Below are positions 49,198 to 57,820 of a DNA stretch of 64,000 nt, in pieces (position 1 is the stretch's first letter; every line of letters begins with the position of its first letter). The translations under genes and the position numbers were made by a program. Origin of the DNA: Acidobacteriota bacterium (lineage in GTDB: Bacteria; Acidobacteriota; Terriglobia; Terriglobales; Acidobacteriaceae); the NCBI GenBank assembly GCA_021778845.1, contig JAJYBU010000004.1, positions 62,001-126,000 on the forward strand, read 5' to 3'. The notes beneath the pieces are model-generated. The model saw only the letters and a list, made by a program, of their open reading frames with translations. It ran no database searches and had not been told where the DNA came from.

Positions 49198-50352
49198 TTA
49201 GTGGCGCTGCTGACGTCGCCGGGCGAGGGATTTCTTGTTCGGCTCGGGCTCGGGGTGGGCTTCGGCGGGGGGTGGGGTTCCGGGGGGGATGAGGCGGCGG
49301 GTGATGTTGCCTTCGAGGCGATAGGTTTTGTCGATGAGGGTTCCGGGCTTGATGAGGCCGGTGACGGGGTCCGGGGTGGGAATGGGCTGGTCGGCGGCCA
49401 GGACGCGGTAGGTGAAGGTGGGGAGGGTCTGTGTGGCCTCGATTCCCTTCTCGTAGGGGTCAGTGCTCTGGCCTATTTTTACGGGGAGGTAGCCGACGAT
49501 GTTGCGCTCGCTGAAGCCGGTCTCGTAGCGGTGCTTTTTGGTGTTCCAGATGAAGACGCGGACCTGGTTGAAGTCGTAGGGGAGGCCGGCCTTGTACTGG
49601 CTCATGACGGTGACGTACTCGGGGATGGAGGTGACGGTGTTGCCGTTGTTGAGGACGCCGGAGTCGGGGTCGTCGACGTGGGCGAGGATGTAGGCTCCGA
49701 CGATGCGCTGACCCTCGGCGTAGCGGAGGAGAGCATCGGGTGCGGAGACGTCGATCATGCGGCCGTAGACCCAGCCGGTCTGGCCCTGGGCGTCGCGGAC
49801 GAGCCACCAGTCTTCGAGCAGGGGAGCGGGAGGCGCGCCGGAGTTATCGGCAGCCGGCGGCGGTGCGCCAGGGGTGATGGGCTTGGGTACGGAGGCGCGC
49901 TGGAGCAAGCTGAGGGAGTCGCCCTCGGGGAGCATGTAGAGGTGGTCTGTCTCGCGGCCGGGGGTGACGTGAAGGTAGGCCTGGTCGCTGGTGGTGGCGG
50001 TGGCGACGACGGGATCGTGCTGGTGGTCGTGGCGGAGGGCGTCGAACTTGTCCTCGACATCCTGCGGCGCGGTGAGGCGCTCTTCGATCCAGCCTATCTC
50101 GCCGCGTGGGGTCTGCACCTTGACCCAGCGGCGGGCGTGGTCGAGCACGATCAGACGTTCGCCGTTGGAGGCGGTTCCGGAGCGATTGGAGACGGCGGCG
50201 ACGCGGTCGCGCAGGAAGGTCTGTTTGGCGGTGACGTAGACGTATTTGTTGGACGGTTGGGGACGGAAGTGCGAGCAGCCGGCGAGGCTGCAGGAGAGCA
50301 GCAACGCCGCTATCGTGTGCCGTGTCCGGTTGCGTCTTTGGGATTTCGTCAT
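49198..50352 (-). CDS. Lipoprotein with SH3-like domains
   Basis: From the ATG at 50352 the protein is 384 aa with a lipobox (LLSCSLAGC) after a basic n-region (TKSQRRNRTRH); an ATG at 50376 is an alternative. Two or more bacterial-SH3-like strands follow: KYVYVTAKQTFLRDRVAAVSNRSG...RLIVLDHARRWVKVQTPRGEIGWIEERL, and WWLVRDAQGQTGWVYGRMI. Such domains bind cell-wall peptides. The C-terminus is Pro/Glu-rich, ending in a basic RRRQQRH. Not a named family by my reading. Confidence 0.75.
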   Translation of the reverse strand: MTKSQRRNRTRHTIAALLLSCSLAGCSHFRPQPSNKYVYVTAKQTFLRDRVAAVSNRSGTASNGERLIVLDHARRWVKVQTPRGEIGWIEERLTAPQDVEDKFDALRHDHQHDPVVATATTSDQAYLHVTPGRETDHLYMLPEGDSLSLLQRASVPKPITPGAPPPAADNSGAPPAPLLEDWWLVRDAQGQTGWVYGRMIDVSAPDALLRYAEGQRIVGAYILAHVDDPDSGVLNNGNTVTSIPEYVTVMSQYKAGLPYDFNQVRVFIWNTKKHRYETGFSERNIVGYLPVKIGQSTDPYEKGIEATQTLPTFTYRVLAADQPIPTPDPVTGLIKPGTLIDKTYRLEGNITRRLIPPGTPPPAEAHPEPEPNKKSLARRRQQRH

Positions 50353-50737
50353 TGGGTTCGAGAAAGTTTTCTGCATGTTGAGGCAATCGCTTTGTGTGCT
50401 GCTCTGCGACGTCACAGGGGGGGTCGATGCGAGCGATTTAAAACAGGCTAGTGCCAGAGTAGCGCGAACGTGGGTCGGGGCGCTGGTGGATTGCAGGGTG
50501 CGGCGGGAAATGCAGGGGTCGAGAGGATGGGAGCATGGGGAGGGGAGAAGCAGATTCCTCCGCTGCGCTGCGGAATGACAACCAAAAAGGCAACGGCAAC
50601 GGCAACAGCAAAGGCAACGGCAACGGCAACAGCAACGGCAACGGCAACAGCAAAGGCAACGGCAACGGCAAGGACAACAGCAAGGGCAAGGACAACGGCA
50701 GAAGCGAAGGCAGAGGCAAAAGCGGATTGCGGGCGAA
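50353..50737. repeat. Second repeat block with the same leader
   Basis: Upstream of the next lipoprotein, the gap contains the same leader as at 48.8 kb (GGGGAGAAGCAGATTCCTCC...GGAATGACAACC at about 50535-50586), then the hexamer RGCAAS with some AGGACAAC variants from 50588 to 50721. No gene is seen. On the other side of the leader the text GTCGAGAGGATGGGAGCATGGGG recalls the flank of the first block. Confidence 0.8.
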
Positions 50738-51952
50738 CTAATGGGTGGCGGCGATGGCTAACGGAATTCCGGTCGTTGCGCCGGTGCCAGCAGAGCCGGT
50801 CATAGTCAGAGCTCCCGCGGAGCCGATGGAGAATAACTGGATGCCTGAGGTGGTGTTGTACCCGGCGGCAACGAGGTAGGCGCTGGTGTTATCGATGGCG
50901 AGAGCGCCCACGGCCGTTGGCGCGCTGTAAGGTGAGCCCACAAGGGCTGTCAGCGCAGCGTTGGTGCCGATGGAGTATCCCGTGATGGTGCTGTCAGTCT
51001 GGTTGCCCACGTAGACGTAGGTCGAGGCCTTGTTGATGACGATGGAGTGCGCACCATTGCCAGCGGCGTAGGTCTTGAGAAGGGTTATAGCTCCGGAGGC
51101 CGATATGGAAAACACCTGCAGGCCAGCGGTACCGGCGCAGTAGAGATTGTTGTTGCTGTCGAAGGCAACTGCGTAGATCCCGGTTGCGCTGTTGGCCGGA
51201 TTGATGGTGACGGGGACGGTTGCGCCCTGCCCGGTGGTGGTGTCAAAGGAGTAGACGTCGGCACCGCCGGTTCCGAGGGCTGCGGCGAAGTACTCGCCGC
51301 TGGGAGCGACCGCGATCCCAAGGGGGTTGATTCCTCCGGTGGCAGCACCGGCGAGGCCGTAATACGCGGCGAGCGCGTTCAGGACGCCGGTGGAGGCATT
51401 GATGGGATACTCGTTGATCTGCTGGGCATCGATCGGCAGGGTGAAGAGCCACTGGCCGTCGGGAGAGATGGCGATGGCGGCGTCGTTCTCCTGAATGAGG
51501 GGGCTGCCGCTGGCGAGGATGGACAGGGCGCCGCCGGTGGTGATGGAGTAACCGTAGATGTCGCCCGTTCCGGCGGGGTTGGTGAAATTGGAGTCGGTGG
51601 CCATGTAGAGGAAGGTGTTGGCGGGGGTAACGGCCAGGGCCTGCGGAACGGCATTGGTGCCGAGTGAGAAGGGCGCACCGGTGGCGGCGGTGAGCGTGCC
51701 GCTGGCGAGGGTGTAGCCGTTGAGATAGGTCGCACCGGATGCGCTGTTGGCTACGTAAACGTAGTCGGTGGTGGTAGTGGTGCCGGTTCCGGTGCCAGTG
51801 CCCGTACCGGTGGTGGGGCAGTCGGCCTTGCCTTCGCACTGGAAGAAGGAGCCGCAGCCGGTGAGCAGGGCAGCGATGCTGGACAACAGGATGAGGGTGC
51901 AGACGGGTCGAGCGTAGGGACGCAACCCGGTGCGGCGGTTCATTGACATCAT
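50738..51952 (-). CDS. Beta-propeller lipoprotein with a Thr-Gly linker
   Basis: The ATG at 51952 (GGAGAGG nearby) gives 404 aa with a lipobox (AALLTGC) followed by a Thr-Gly repeat (about 15 residues of TG units and TTTTT) and then seven-bladed-propeller-like repeats such as DYVYVANSASGATYL, NTFLYMATDSNF and ASTYVYVGNQTDSTITGYSI. The pattern resembles lactonase/YVTN propellers. It is the second such lipoprotein in the window (compare 1714-2958). The short GT-type repeat codes for the linker and could vary in length. Confidence 0.83.
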   Translation of the reverse strand: MMSMNRRTGLRPYARPVCTLILLSSIAALLTGCGSFFQCEGKADCPTTGTGTGTGTGTTTTTDYVYVANSASGATYLNGYTLASGTLTAATGAPFSLGTNAVPQALAVTPANTFLYMATDSNFTNPAGTGDIYGYSITTGGALSILASGSPLIQENDAAIAISPDGQWLFTLPIDAQQINEYPINASTGVLNALAAYYGLAGAATGGINPLGIAVAPSGEYFAAALGTGGADVYSFDTTTGQGATVPVTINPANSATGIYAVAFDSNNNLYCAGTAGLQVFSISASGAITLLKTYAAGNGAHSIVINKASTYVYVGNQTDSTITGYSIGTNAALTALVGSPYSAPTAVGALAIDNTSAYLVAAGYNTTSGIQLFSIGSAGALTMTGSAGTGATTGIPLAIAATH

Positions 51953-52225
51953 GCGTTGCCTCTCCATGCCCGGGGAGCCGATGGTGCGGCGACGGGGCCA
52001 GCCCTATTGTTACAGGTGCAGGGTGCGTTTGTGGCGCTGAAGCGTAGGACGCGGCCGGAAGAGAACGGTTTGGTGGACGAAGAAATTTATGTGAGGCCGG
52101 GGCGAGGCGGCTGTGTGCGGGAGATGAGAGCGGCCATCCGAAGCGGGCTGGCGAACGTCTGTAGAACAGGGCCACCGGAGCGCATCTTCCAAGTGCGCGG
52201 CTGAGGCCGTATCATCTGAATCTGT

Positions 52226-52720
52226 ATGCCGAGTTTTCCTGACAGCATTTTCTTGTTTGTGTTGGCGCTACTGCTCTTTGGGCCAAAGCGGCTGCCGGTG
52301 TTCGCGCGCGAGCTGGGGAAATGGGTGGGTGAGTTCCGGCGCGCGTCCAATGAGTTCAAGATGCAGATGGAAGAGGAGCTGCGGCTGAGCGAACAGACGG
52401 AGCGGCAGAAGCAGATTGCCGCGATGGAGGCTGCTGCGCCGGTCGCGCCGGTGATTGCGGAGCCGGTGGCTGCGGTGGAGACGGGGACGGGGGTGGTGGA
52501 AACCGAGGTCTCAGAGGCGAAGGCCGGAGAGCTGAACGACGAGGTGCGGGAGCCGCTGCCGATTGCGGTGTCGGGAGAGTTGAAGATTATGCCGCCGGCG
52601 ACGGGGCTGCCGGTGGCGCAGGCTCCGGTGGAGCGGAATAGTGCGCTGAAGGGCCTGCTGGATGCGATTCCGGCGGCAGAGACGGCACCGGCAGAGGAGA
52701 CGACTGCGCATGGCAACTGA
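52226..52720 (+). CDS. tatB: Twin-arginine translocation protein TatB
   Basis: The 164-aa protein has one N-terminal membrane helix (FPDSIFLFVLALLLFGPKRLPVFARELGKWV) with the FGPKRLP hinge, then an amphipathic helix (GEFRRASNEFKMQMEEELRL), then a long acidic, Glu/Ala/Val-rich tail. The length and tail favour TatB over TatA. It overlaps tatC by 11 bases. TatB binds the folded substrate's twin-arginine signal. Confidence 0.85.
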   Translation: MPSFPDSIFLFVLALLLFGPKRLPVFARELGKWVGEFRRASNEFKMQMEEELRLSEQTERQKQIAAMEAAAPVAPVIAEPVAAVETGTGVVETEVSEAKAGELNDEVREPLPIAVSGELKIMPPATGLPVAQAPVERNSALKGLLDAIPAAETAPAEETTAHGN

Positions 52721-53504
52721 GTTGATCGACCGAGCGCGGAATGCCGTGCATGACCGTGCAGAACTGCCCGGCATGAGCCTGATGGAGCACCTGGAGGAGC
52801 TGCGAAGCAGGCTGTTCTGGATCTTCGGGTATCTGCTGGCGGGGTTTGCGGTGGCGTGGATCTTTCGCAACCGGCTGGTGGGATATATTCAGAAGCCGCT
52901 GGTGGATATCGGGCTGAAGATGACGATGACGCATCCGACCGATGCGATCAATTTTTTCATCAAGACGTCGCTGGTGTGTGGCGCAATTATTGCTTCGCCG
53001 TTCATTCTGTACCAGGTGTGGCTGTTTATTTCGCCGGGCATGTATGCGAATGAGAAGAAGTATGTGTGGCCGTTCATGTCGGCGACGGTGGGACTGTTTC
53101 TGGCCGGGACGTGGTTTGGGTATCGGTATGTGCTGCCGGGGGCGATGGTGTTTTTGATCCAGGACTTCGGCAAGAACTTTACGCACATGATTACGATTGA
53201 CGATTACACCGGGTTTTTCCTGGCCGTGATTCTGGGGCTGGGAATTACGTTTGAGATGCCGATTGTGATCTTCTTCCTGGCGCTGTTCGGGATTGTGGAT
53301 GCGAAGTTTTTGCTGCGTCACTTTCGCTATGCCATTATGGCGATCTTTCTGCTGGCCGCGGTGATCTGCCCTGATCCCAGCCCGGTGGGGATGTGTTTGT
53401 TTGCGACGCCGATGCTGGTGCTGTATTTCGTTGGGGTGGGGGTGGCGTTCTTTGTGCATCCCAACCGGCGGAAGAAGAAAGATGCTCTGAAGGGAGCTGT
53501 GTAA
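52710..53504 (+). CDS. tatC: Twin-arginine translocase subunit TatC
   Basis: The ATG at 52710, inside the end of tatB, gives 264 aa with six membrane helices. TatC motifs are MSLMEHLEELRSRLFW and VWLFISPGMYANEKKYVWPF. TatC binds the signal peptide and together with TatB forms the receptor. No separate tatA is in the window, so it may lie elsewhere or TatB may serve both tasks. Confidence 0.94.
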   Translation: MATELIDRARNAVHDRAELPGMSLMEHLEELRSRLFWIFGYLLAGFAVAWIFRNRLVGYIQKPLVDIGLKMTMTHPTDAINFFIKTSLVCGAIIASPFILYQVWLFISPGMYANEKKYVWPFMSATVGLFLAGTWFGYRYVLPGAMVFLIQDFGKNFTHMITIDDYTGFFLAVILGLGITFEMPIVIFFLALFGIVDAKFLLRHFRYAIMAIFLLAAVICPDPSPVGMCLFATPMLVLYFVGVGVAFFVHPNRRKKKDALKGAV

Positions 53505-54422
53505 ATGGGAATTCGCACCTCGGCGCTGATGCTGGTTGCCGCGCTTATGTTTTCGCCTGCGATGCTGGCGCAGGAGCATGCCGTTAGCGGGCAGGCGATT
53601 CTGAAGCTGACGCAGCAGTATGTGGATGCGGCACCGAAGCGGTATATCGGCTCGCCGGGACATGATGCGGCGGAGGCGTTCATCAAAGAACACTTCAAGC
53701 CGGAGGTGGCGAAGGGGAACTTCATCGACGACCGATTTATGGCGCGGACACCGATTGGGCCGCTGACGATGCACAACCTCATTGTGAAGTTTCCGGGGAA
53801 GAAGGACGGGATTATTGTCCTGGCGAGCCACTATGAGACGAATTACTGGCTGAAGGATATTCGGTTTGTGGGGGCGAATGACGGGGCTTGTACGACGGCG
53901 CTGCTGATTGCGCTGGGACAGTATTACCGGGAGCATCCGCCGCAGGGGTACTCGGTGTGGCTGCTGTTTACGGATGGGGAAGAGTCAATCAACAAGGAGT
54001 GGACGGACCAGGATTCGCTGTATGGGACGCGGCATATTGCGGCGAAGTGGTCGGCGGATGGGACGATTGGGCACATCAAGGCGTTTGTGCTGGCGGACAT
54101 GATTGGGTGGAAGGAGATGAATATCGATCGGGAGTCGAACTCTACGCCGTGGCTGCTGGACCTGCTGGCAAAGGCGGGAAGGGATACCGGGCACTCAAAG
54201 TATTTGTTCAAGGAGTCGCAGGCAGTGGACGATGATCATATTCCCTTCCGGATGCGTGGGGTTCCGGTGCTGGATGTGATCGATTTTGAGTATGGGACGG
54301 CGGATAATCCGGAGGCGTATCACCATACGGAGCTGGACACGATGGACAAGCTGAGCGCTACGAGCTTGCAGGTGTCGGCGGATTTGTTTGTTGATTTGGT
54401 GAAGTTGATTAATGAGCGGTAG
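53505..54422 (+). CDS. Secreted M28-family protein, glutaminyl-cyclase-like
   Basis: The 305-aa protein starts with a signal peptide (TSALMLVAALMFSPAMLAQ) directly after the tatC stop. M28 metal ligands and QC features are GANDGACTTALLIALG, LLFTDGEESINKEW, DDDHIPFRMRGVPVLDVIDF and HHTELDTMDKLSATSLQ. The pattern DDHIPF...RGVPVLD is closer to glutaminyl-peptide cyclotransferases than to plain aminopeptidases. It would cyclise N-terminal Gln to pyroglutamate on exported proteins, or cut peptides. Only one zinc may be needed. Confidence 0.83.
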   Translation: MGIRTSALMLVAALMFSPAMLAQEHAVSGQAILKLTQQYVDAAPKRYIGSPGHDAAEAFIKEHFKPEVAKGNFIDDRFMARTPIGPLTMHNLIVKFPGKKDGIIVLASHYETNYWLKDIRFVGANDGACTTALLIALGQYYREHPPQGYSVWLLFTDGEESINKEWTDQDSLYGTRHIAAKWSADGTIGHIKAFVLADMIGWKEMNIDRESNSTPWLLDLLAKAGRDTGHSKYLFKESQAVDDDHIPFRMRGVPVLDVIDFEYGTADNPEAYHHTELDTMDKLSATSLQVSADLFVDLVKLINER

Positions 54423-54593
54423 CTCCCAGCCAAGGCAACGGCAAAAAGCAATACAGGGGTCTCACCATTGCTTCGCGCAAAAGCGCGCGACTCCGGTAGA
54501 GAGGACGAAGGCTGCGTGGAGTGGAGCCCGGTCGAGTGGATCGGGTATGGGGGATTTTTAGCGAGAGGCGTGTAGGCTTTCAGGAGACGCTTG
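54423..54593. repeat. Short repeat fragment before the TerC gene
   Basis: No gene lies in these 171 bases. Text such as GGCAACGGCAAAAAGCAATACAGGGGTCTC, followed by CTTCGCGCAAAAGCGCG and TCCGGTAGAGAGGACGAAGG, is the same family as the other repeat blocks (hexamer GGCAAC, leader with CGGTCGAGAGGACGA). It is the smallest of the copies seen. Confidence 0.55.
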
Positions 54594-55505
54594 ATGACGC
54601 ACCTCTCTTACTGGATTGCTTTTCATGTCGCGCTGGTGGCACTGCTGGGGGTGGAATACCTGGTGCATCGGGTGGTGCCGGAGATTCGGCGCAAGGCGAT
54701 GGTGGCGACGGGGATGTGGGTGGGAGCGGCGCTGGTGCTGGCGGTGATGATTGGCCGGCAGTATCACGCGGAGTCGGCTACACAATTTCTGGCAGGGTAT
54801 GCGCTGGAACAGGCGCTGTCGCTGGATAACCTGTTTGTGTTTCTGCTGCTGTTCCGGCTGTTTCGGATCCCGGCGGAGAAGCAGCCAGGCGTTCTGTTCT
54901 GGGGTGTGGCCGGGGCGATTGTGTTGCGGGGAGCGTTTGTCGCAGGCGGCATTGGGCTGCTGAATCGCTTTCACTGGATTGAGTATGTGTTTGGGGCGGT
55001 ACTGCTGGTGGCGGCCGTGCGGTTGCTGAAGCCGGAGGCGGTGGAGCCTGATCCGGCGCGGGCTCCGGCGTGGATACGGTGGCTCACAAAGTGGCGGCCG
55101 ATCAGTGAGGATCAGGAGCATTTTTTTGTGCACGAGAAGGGACGACGCATGGCGACCGTGCTGTTGCTGGCGCTGGTGGCCGTGGAGTTGACCGATGTGG
55201 TGTTTGCGCTGGATTCGATACCGGCGGTGTTGAGTATTACGCGGGTGCCGTTCCTGGCGTATGCGTCGAATATTCTGGCCGTGATGGGGCTGCGGTCACT
55301 GTATGTGCTGCTGGCCGCGGGGTTGGCGAAGCTGCGGTATCTGCACTTTGGGCTGGCAGCGGTGCTGGCGTTTGCGGCGGTGAAGATGCTGGCGGCGGAT
55401 TGGCTGGCGGTTGGGCCGGTGATGTCGCTGGTGGTGATTGCGGGGTTGGTGGGAGTGACGGTGGGGGCTTCGTTGTGGGCGGAGCGGACGGAAGCTGCTG
55501 GCTAA
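54594..55505 (+). CDS. TerC-family integral membrane protein
   Basis: The ATG at 54594 with AGGAG upstream gives 303 aa; the TTG three bases earlier is less likely. It has about nine hydrophobic segments with the TerC signature EQALSLDNLFVFLLLFRLFRIP and, in the second half, LVAVELTDVVFALDSIPAVLSITRVPFLAYASNILAVMGLRSLYVLL; the Asp residues in both belong to the metal-transport site. TerC/Alx-like proteins export manganese or act in tellurite resistance and metal insertion for secreted proteins. Specific metal unknown. Confidence 0.88.
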   Translation: MTHLSYWIAFHVALVALLGVEYLVHRVVPEIRRKAMVATGMWVGAALVLAVMIGRQYHAESATQFLAGYALEQALSLDNLFVFLLLFRLFRIPAEKQPGVLFWGVAGAIVLRGAFVAGGIGLLNRFHWIEYVFGAVLLVAAVRLLKPEAVEPDPARAPAWIRWLTKWRPISEDQEHFFVHEKGRRMATVLLLALVAVELTDVVFALDSIPAVLSITRVPFLAYASNILAVMGLRSLYVLLAAGLAKLRYLHFGLAAVLAFAAVKMLAADWLAVGPVMSLVVIAGLVGVTVGASLWAERTEAAG

Positions 55506-55825
55506 AGGCAAGAACAGATGCGCGCTGCTCGCGCGAGAAGCGGGTTCCTCGCTGCGCTCGGAATGACAGACAGAAAAGCAAGGGCAAGGGCAAAAACAAA
55601 AGCAAGTGCAAATACAAATACAGGGGTCCTTCGCTTCGCTCAGGATGACGGCGTAGAACAAGCAACGACAACTGCAACGACAACTGCAACAACAACTGCA
55701 ACAACAACTGCAACGACAACTGCAGCGACAACGACAACGACAGCGGTGACCCACCTGCGCGCAATGAGTCCGCGTCGTGCCGCGGATGAGGCACCCGGTT
55801 GTGAAGCGCGGTATTCTGAAAGACG
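55506..55825. repeat. Third repeat block: leader, AAGCAA hexamers and a 12-base array
   Basis: The gap before aroB contains a copy of the leader (GAAGCGGGTTCCTCGCTGCGCTCGGAATGACAGACAG at about 55540-55575), a short irregular hexamer stretch (55575-55620), a second leader-like piece TCCTTCGCTTCGCTCAGGATGAC, and then (55658-55746) an array of about seven 12-base units built from CAAC and GACAACTG / AACAACTG. No frame looks like a real gene. The array reads as Thr-Thr-Ala-Thr when translated, which explains the long artefact frames. Confidence 0.8.
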
Positions 55826-56962
55826 ATGAATACTGTTGATGCAAATACGTTGATTGCCGTTCGGACGCCCTCTGCGCAGTATGAGGTGGAGATAGGTGCG
55901 GGGTTGGTTGGGTTGGTGGGCGAACGCGTGGATGCGCTGCTGGCGGGAGGGATTCGCGCGGGGAAGCAGCGGGCGTTTGTGGTGACCTCGCCTGAGATTG
56001 ACCGGCTGTGGGGGGAGCAACTGGCGGCCGGATTCCCTGCCCCGGTGACGCGGCTGATGGTGCCTGCCGGGGAGGAGCATAAGCGGCTCGCGACGGTGGA
56101 GCGGCTGGCCGAGGAGTTGGCCCAGCATGGAGCCGATCGGGATTCGGTGCTGGTGGCGTTTGGCGGCGGCGTGATTGGAGATATGACGGGGCTTGTGGCG
56201 GCGATGTATATGCGCGGGATTCGGTATGTGGGTGTGCCGACGACGCTGCTGGCGCAGGTGGATAGCTCGCTGGGGGGAAAGACGGGCGTGAATCTGGCGG
56301 CGGGGAAAAATCTGGTAGGGGCATTTTATCATCCGCTGGCGGTGTACGCGGATACGACGACACTGGGGACGCTGCCGAAGGCGGAGCTAAGGGCGGGATT
56401 GCAGGAGTCGGTGAAGGCCGGGATTATCTATGACAGCGAGCTGTTTGATTTTATGGAGTCCGAGAGTGCGGCGGTGCTGGCGGGCGAGGGCGAGGCTCTG
56501 ACGCGGGTGGTGGCGGCGAGTGTGCGTGTGAAGGCTGAGGTGGTGAGCGCGGATGAACGCGAGGGTGGGCTGCGGATGATTTTGAACCTGGGGCATACGC
56601 TGGGTCATGCGATTGAAGTGGCTACCGGGTATAAGCAGTTGCTGCATGGGCAGGCTGTCGCGTGGGGGATGATTGCCGCGGTGGGGATTGCGGCGCGGCG
56701 GGGAATGGTGAGCGCGGACGATGCGGCTCGGATGGAACGCGTGGTTCGGGCATATGGGCCGATGCGCGGGTTTGTGGCGGATGCTGCGGAGTTGGTCGCG
56801 CTGACGGCGAAGGATAAGAAGAATCGGAGTGGGGCAAGGTCGTTTGTGCTGCCGGTGCGGATTGGCGAGGCCGTGGTGGTGAAGGATGTGAGCGAGGCGG
56901 AGTTGATGATGGCGGCGGCGGGGATTGTTGGTGAGGCGAAGGCGGCGGGAGCGATCGCTTGA
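55826..56962 (+). CDS. aroB: 3-Dehydroquinate synthase AroB
   Basis: The 378-aa protein has FGGGVIGDMTGLVAAMYMRGIRYVGVPTTLLAQVDSSLGGKTGVNL, the NAD- and zinc-site core, then GHTLGHAIE and the C-terminal KDKKNRSG...FVLPVRIGEAVV. It turns DAHP into 3-dehydroquinate, the second step of aromatic amino acid synthesis. aroC, the last step, lies 7 kb away in the other direction. The stop overlaps the next start by TTGA. Confidence 0.95.
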   Translation: MNTVDANTLIAVRTPSAQYEVEIGAGLVGLVGERVDALLAGGIRAGKQRAFVVTSPEIDRLWGEQLAAGFPAPVTRLMVPAGEEHKRLATVERLAEELAQHGADRDSVLVAFGGGVIGDMTGLVAAMYMRGIRYVGVPTTLLAQVDSSLGGKTGVNLAAGKNLVGAFYHPLAVYADTTTLGTLPKAELRAGLQESVKAGIIYDSELFDFMESESAAVLAGEGEALTRVVAASVRVKAEVVSADEREGGLRMILNLGHTLGHAIEVATGYKQLLHGQAVAWGMIAAVGIAARRGMVSADDAARMERVVRAYGPMRGFVADAAELVALTAKDKKNRSGARSFVLPVRIGEAVVVKDVSEAELMMAAAGIVGEAKAAGAIA

Positions 56963-57723
56963 ATCGAGCGGAGGAGAGTGTGAATCCGGGAGCACGGCCG
57001 GCAGGCGAGGCTACGGAGGCGGCAGCGGCGGAGCATGTGCGGGAGATCTTTGACTCGATTGCGCCGAAGTATGACCTGCTGAATCATCTGCTGTCGATGG
57101 GGCTGGACCGGCGGTGGTGGGGACGGGCGGCGCGGAGTTTTCGCGAGGTGCTGGCGCGGCCCGATGCGCGGGTGCTGGATATCTGCTGCGGGACGGGAGA
57201 TATGACCTCGGCGCTGCTGAAGGAGCGGCCAGCGGGTGGGGCTGCGGTGACGGGGCTGGATTTTTCTGCGGAGATGCTGGACCGCGCAAGGGTGAAGTAT
57301 GAATCGGCGAATGCGGTGTGGGTGAAGGGCGATGCGATGCACCTGCCGTATGCGGATGGGAGCTTCGACCTGGTGACGTCGGCGTTCGGGTTTCGGAATT
57401 TGACGAACTATGCGGAGGGGCTGGCGGAGATTTATCGGGTGCTGGCGCCGGGAGGGCGGATTGGGATTCTGGAGTGCAATCAGCCGGAAGGGTTGAGCGG
57501 GTTTGGGTATGGGATTTATTTTCAGCGCGTGCTGCCGGTGCTGGGTGGGTTGATCTCGGGGGACCGCGCAGCTTATGGGTATCTGCCGGAGTCGGTGGCG
57601 CGGTTTCCGCGACCGAAACAGATGCTGAAGATGATGGCCGAGGCGGGATTTGTGGAGAGTGCGTGGGATGGATATTTGTTGCGCGCAGCGGGGCTGTATC
57701 GTGGGATGAAGGCGTTGGGATGA
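56959..57723 (+). CDS. menG: Demethylmenaquinone/ubiquinone methyltransferase (MenG/UbiE)
   Basis: The protein is 254 aa from TTG 56959, which overlaps the aroB stop; GTG at 56980 could also start it. Signatures are IFDSIAPKYDLLNHLLSMGLDRRWW, the SAM-binding VLDICCGTGDMTSALLK, and GNAVWVKGDAMHLPYADGSFDLVTSAFGFRNLTNY. It adds the final methyl to demethylmenaquinone. Acidobacteria mainly use menaquinone, so MenG is the more likely name, but UbiE shares the same sequence family. Confidence 0.9.
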   Translation: MNRAEESVNPGARPAGEATEAAAAEHVREIFDSIAPKYDLLNHLLSMGLDRRWWGRAARSFREVLARPDARVLDICCGTGDMTSALLKERPAGGAAVTGLDFSAEMLDRARVKYESANAVWVKGDAMHLPYADGSFDLVTSAFGFRNLTNYAEGLAEIYRVLAPGGRIGILECNQPEGLSGFGYGIYFQRVLPVLGGLISGDRAAYGYLPESVARFPRPKQMLKMMAEAGFVESAWDGYLLRAAGLYRGMKALG

Positions 57724-57820
57724 TGGCGATTGGCCGTGGGAGTGTATGCTCAGGGCGAGGGCGCGGACAGGAACGTTCGGGGTGGATGAGGTTGGGAGAG
57801 GCCAGGCTTAGTTACCAGCG

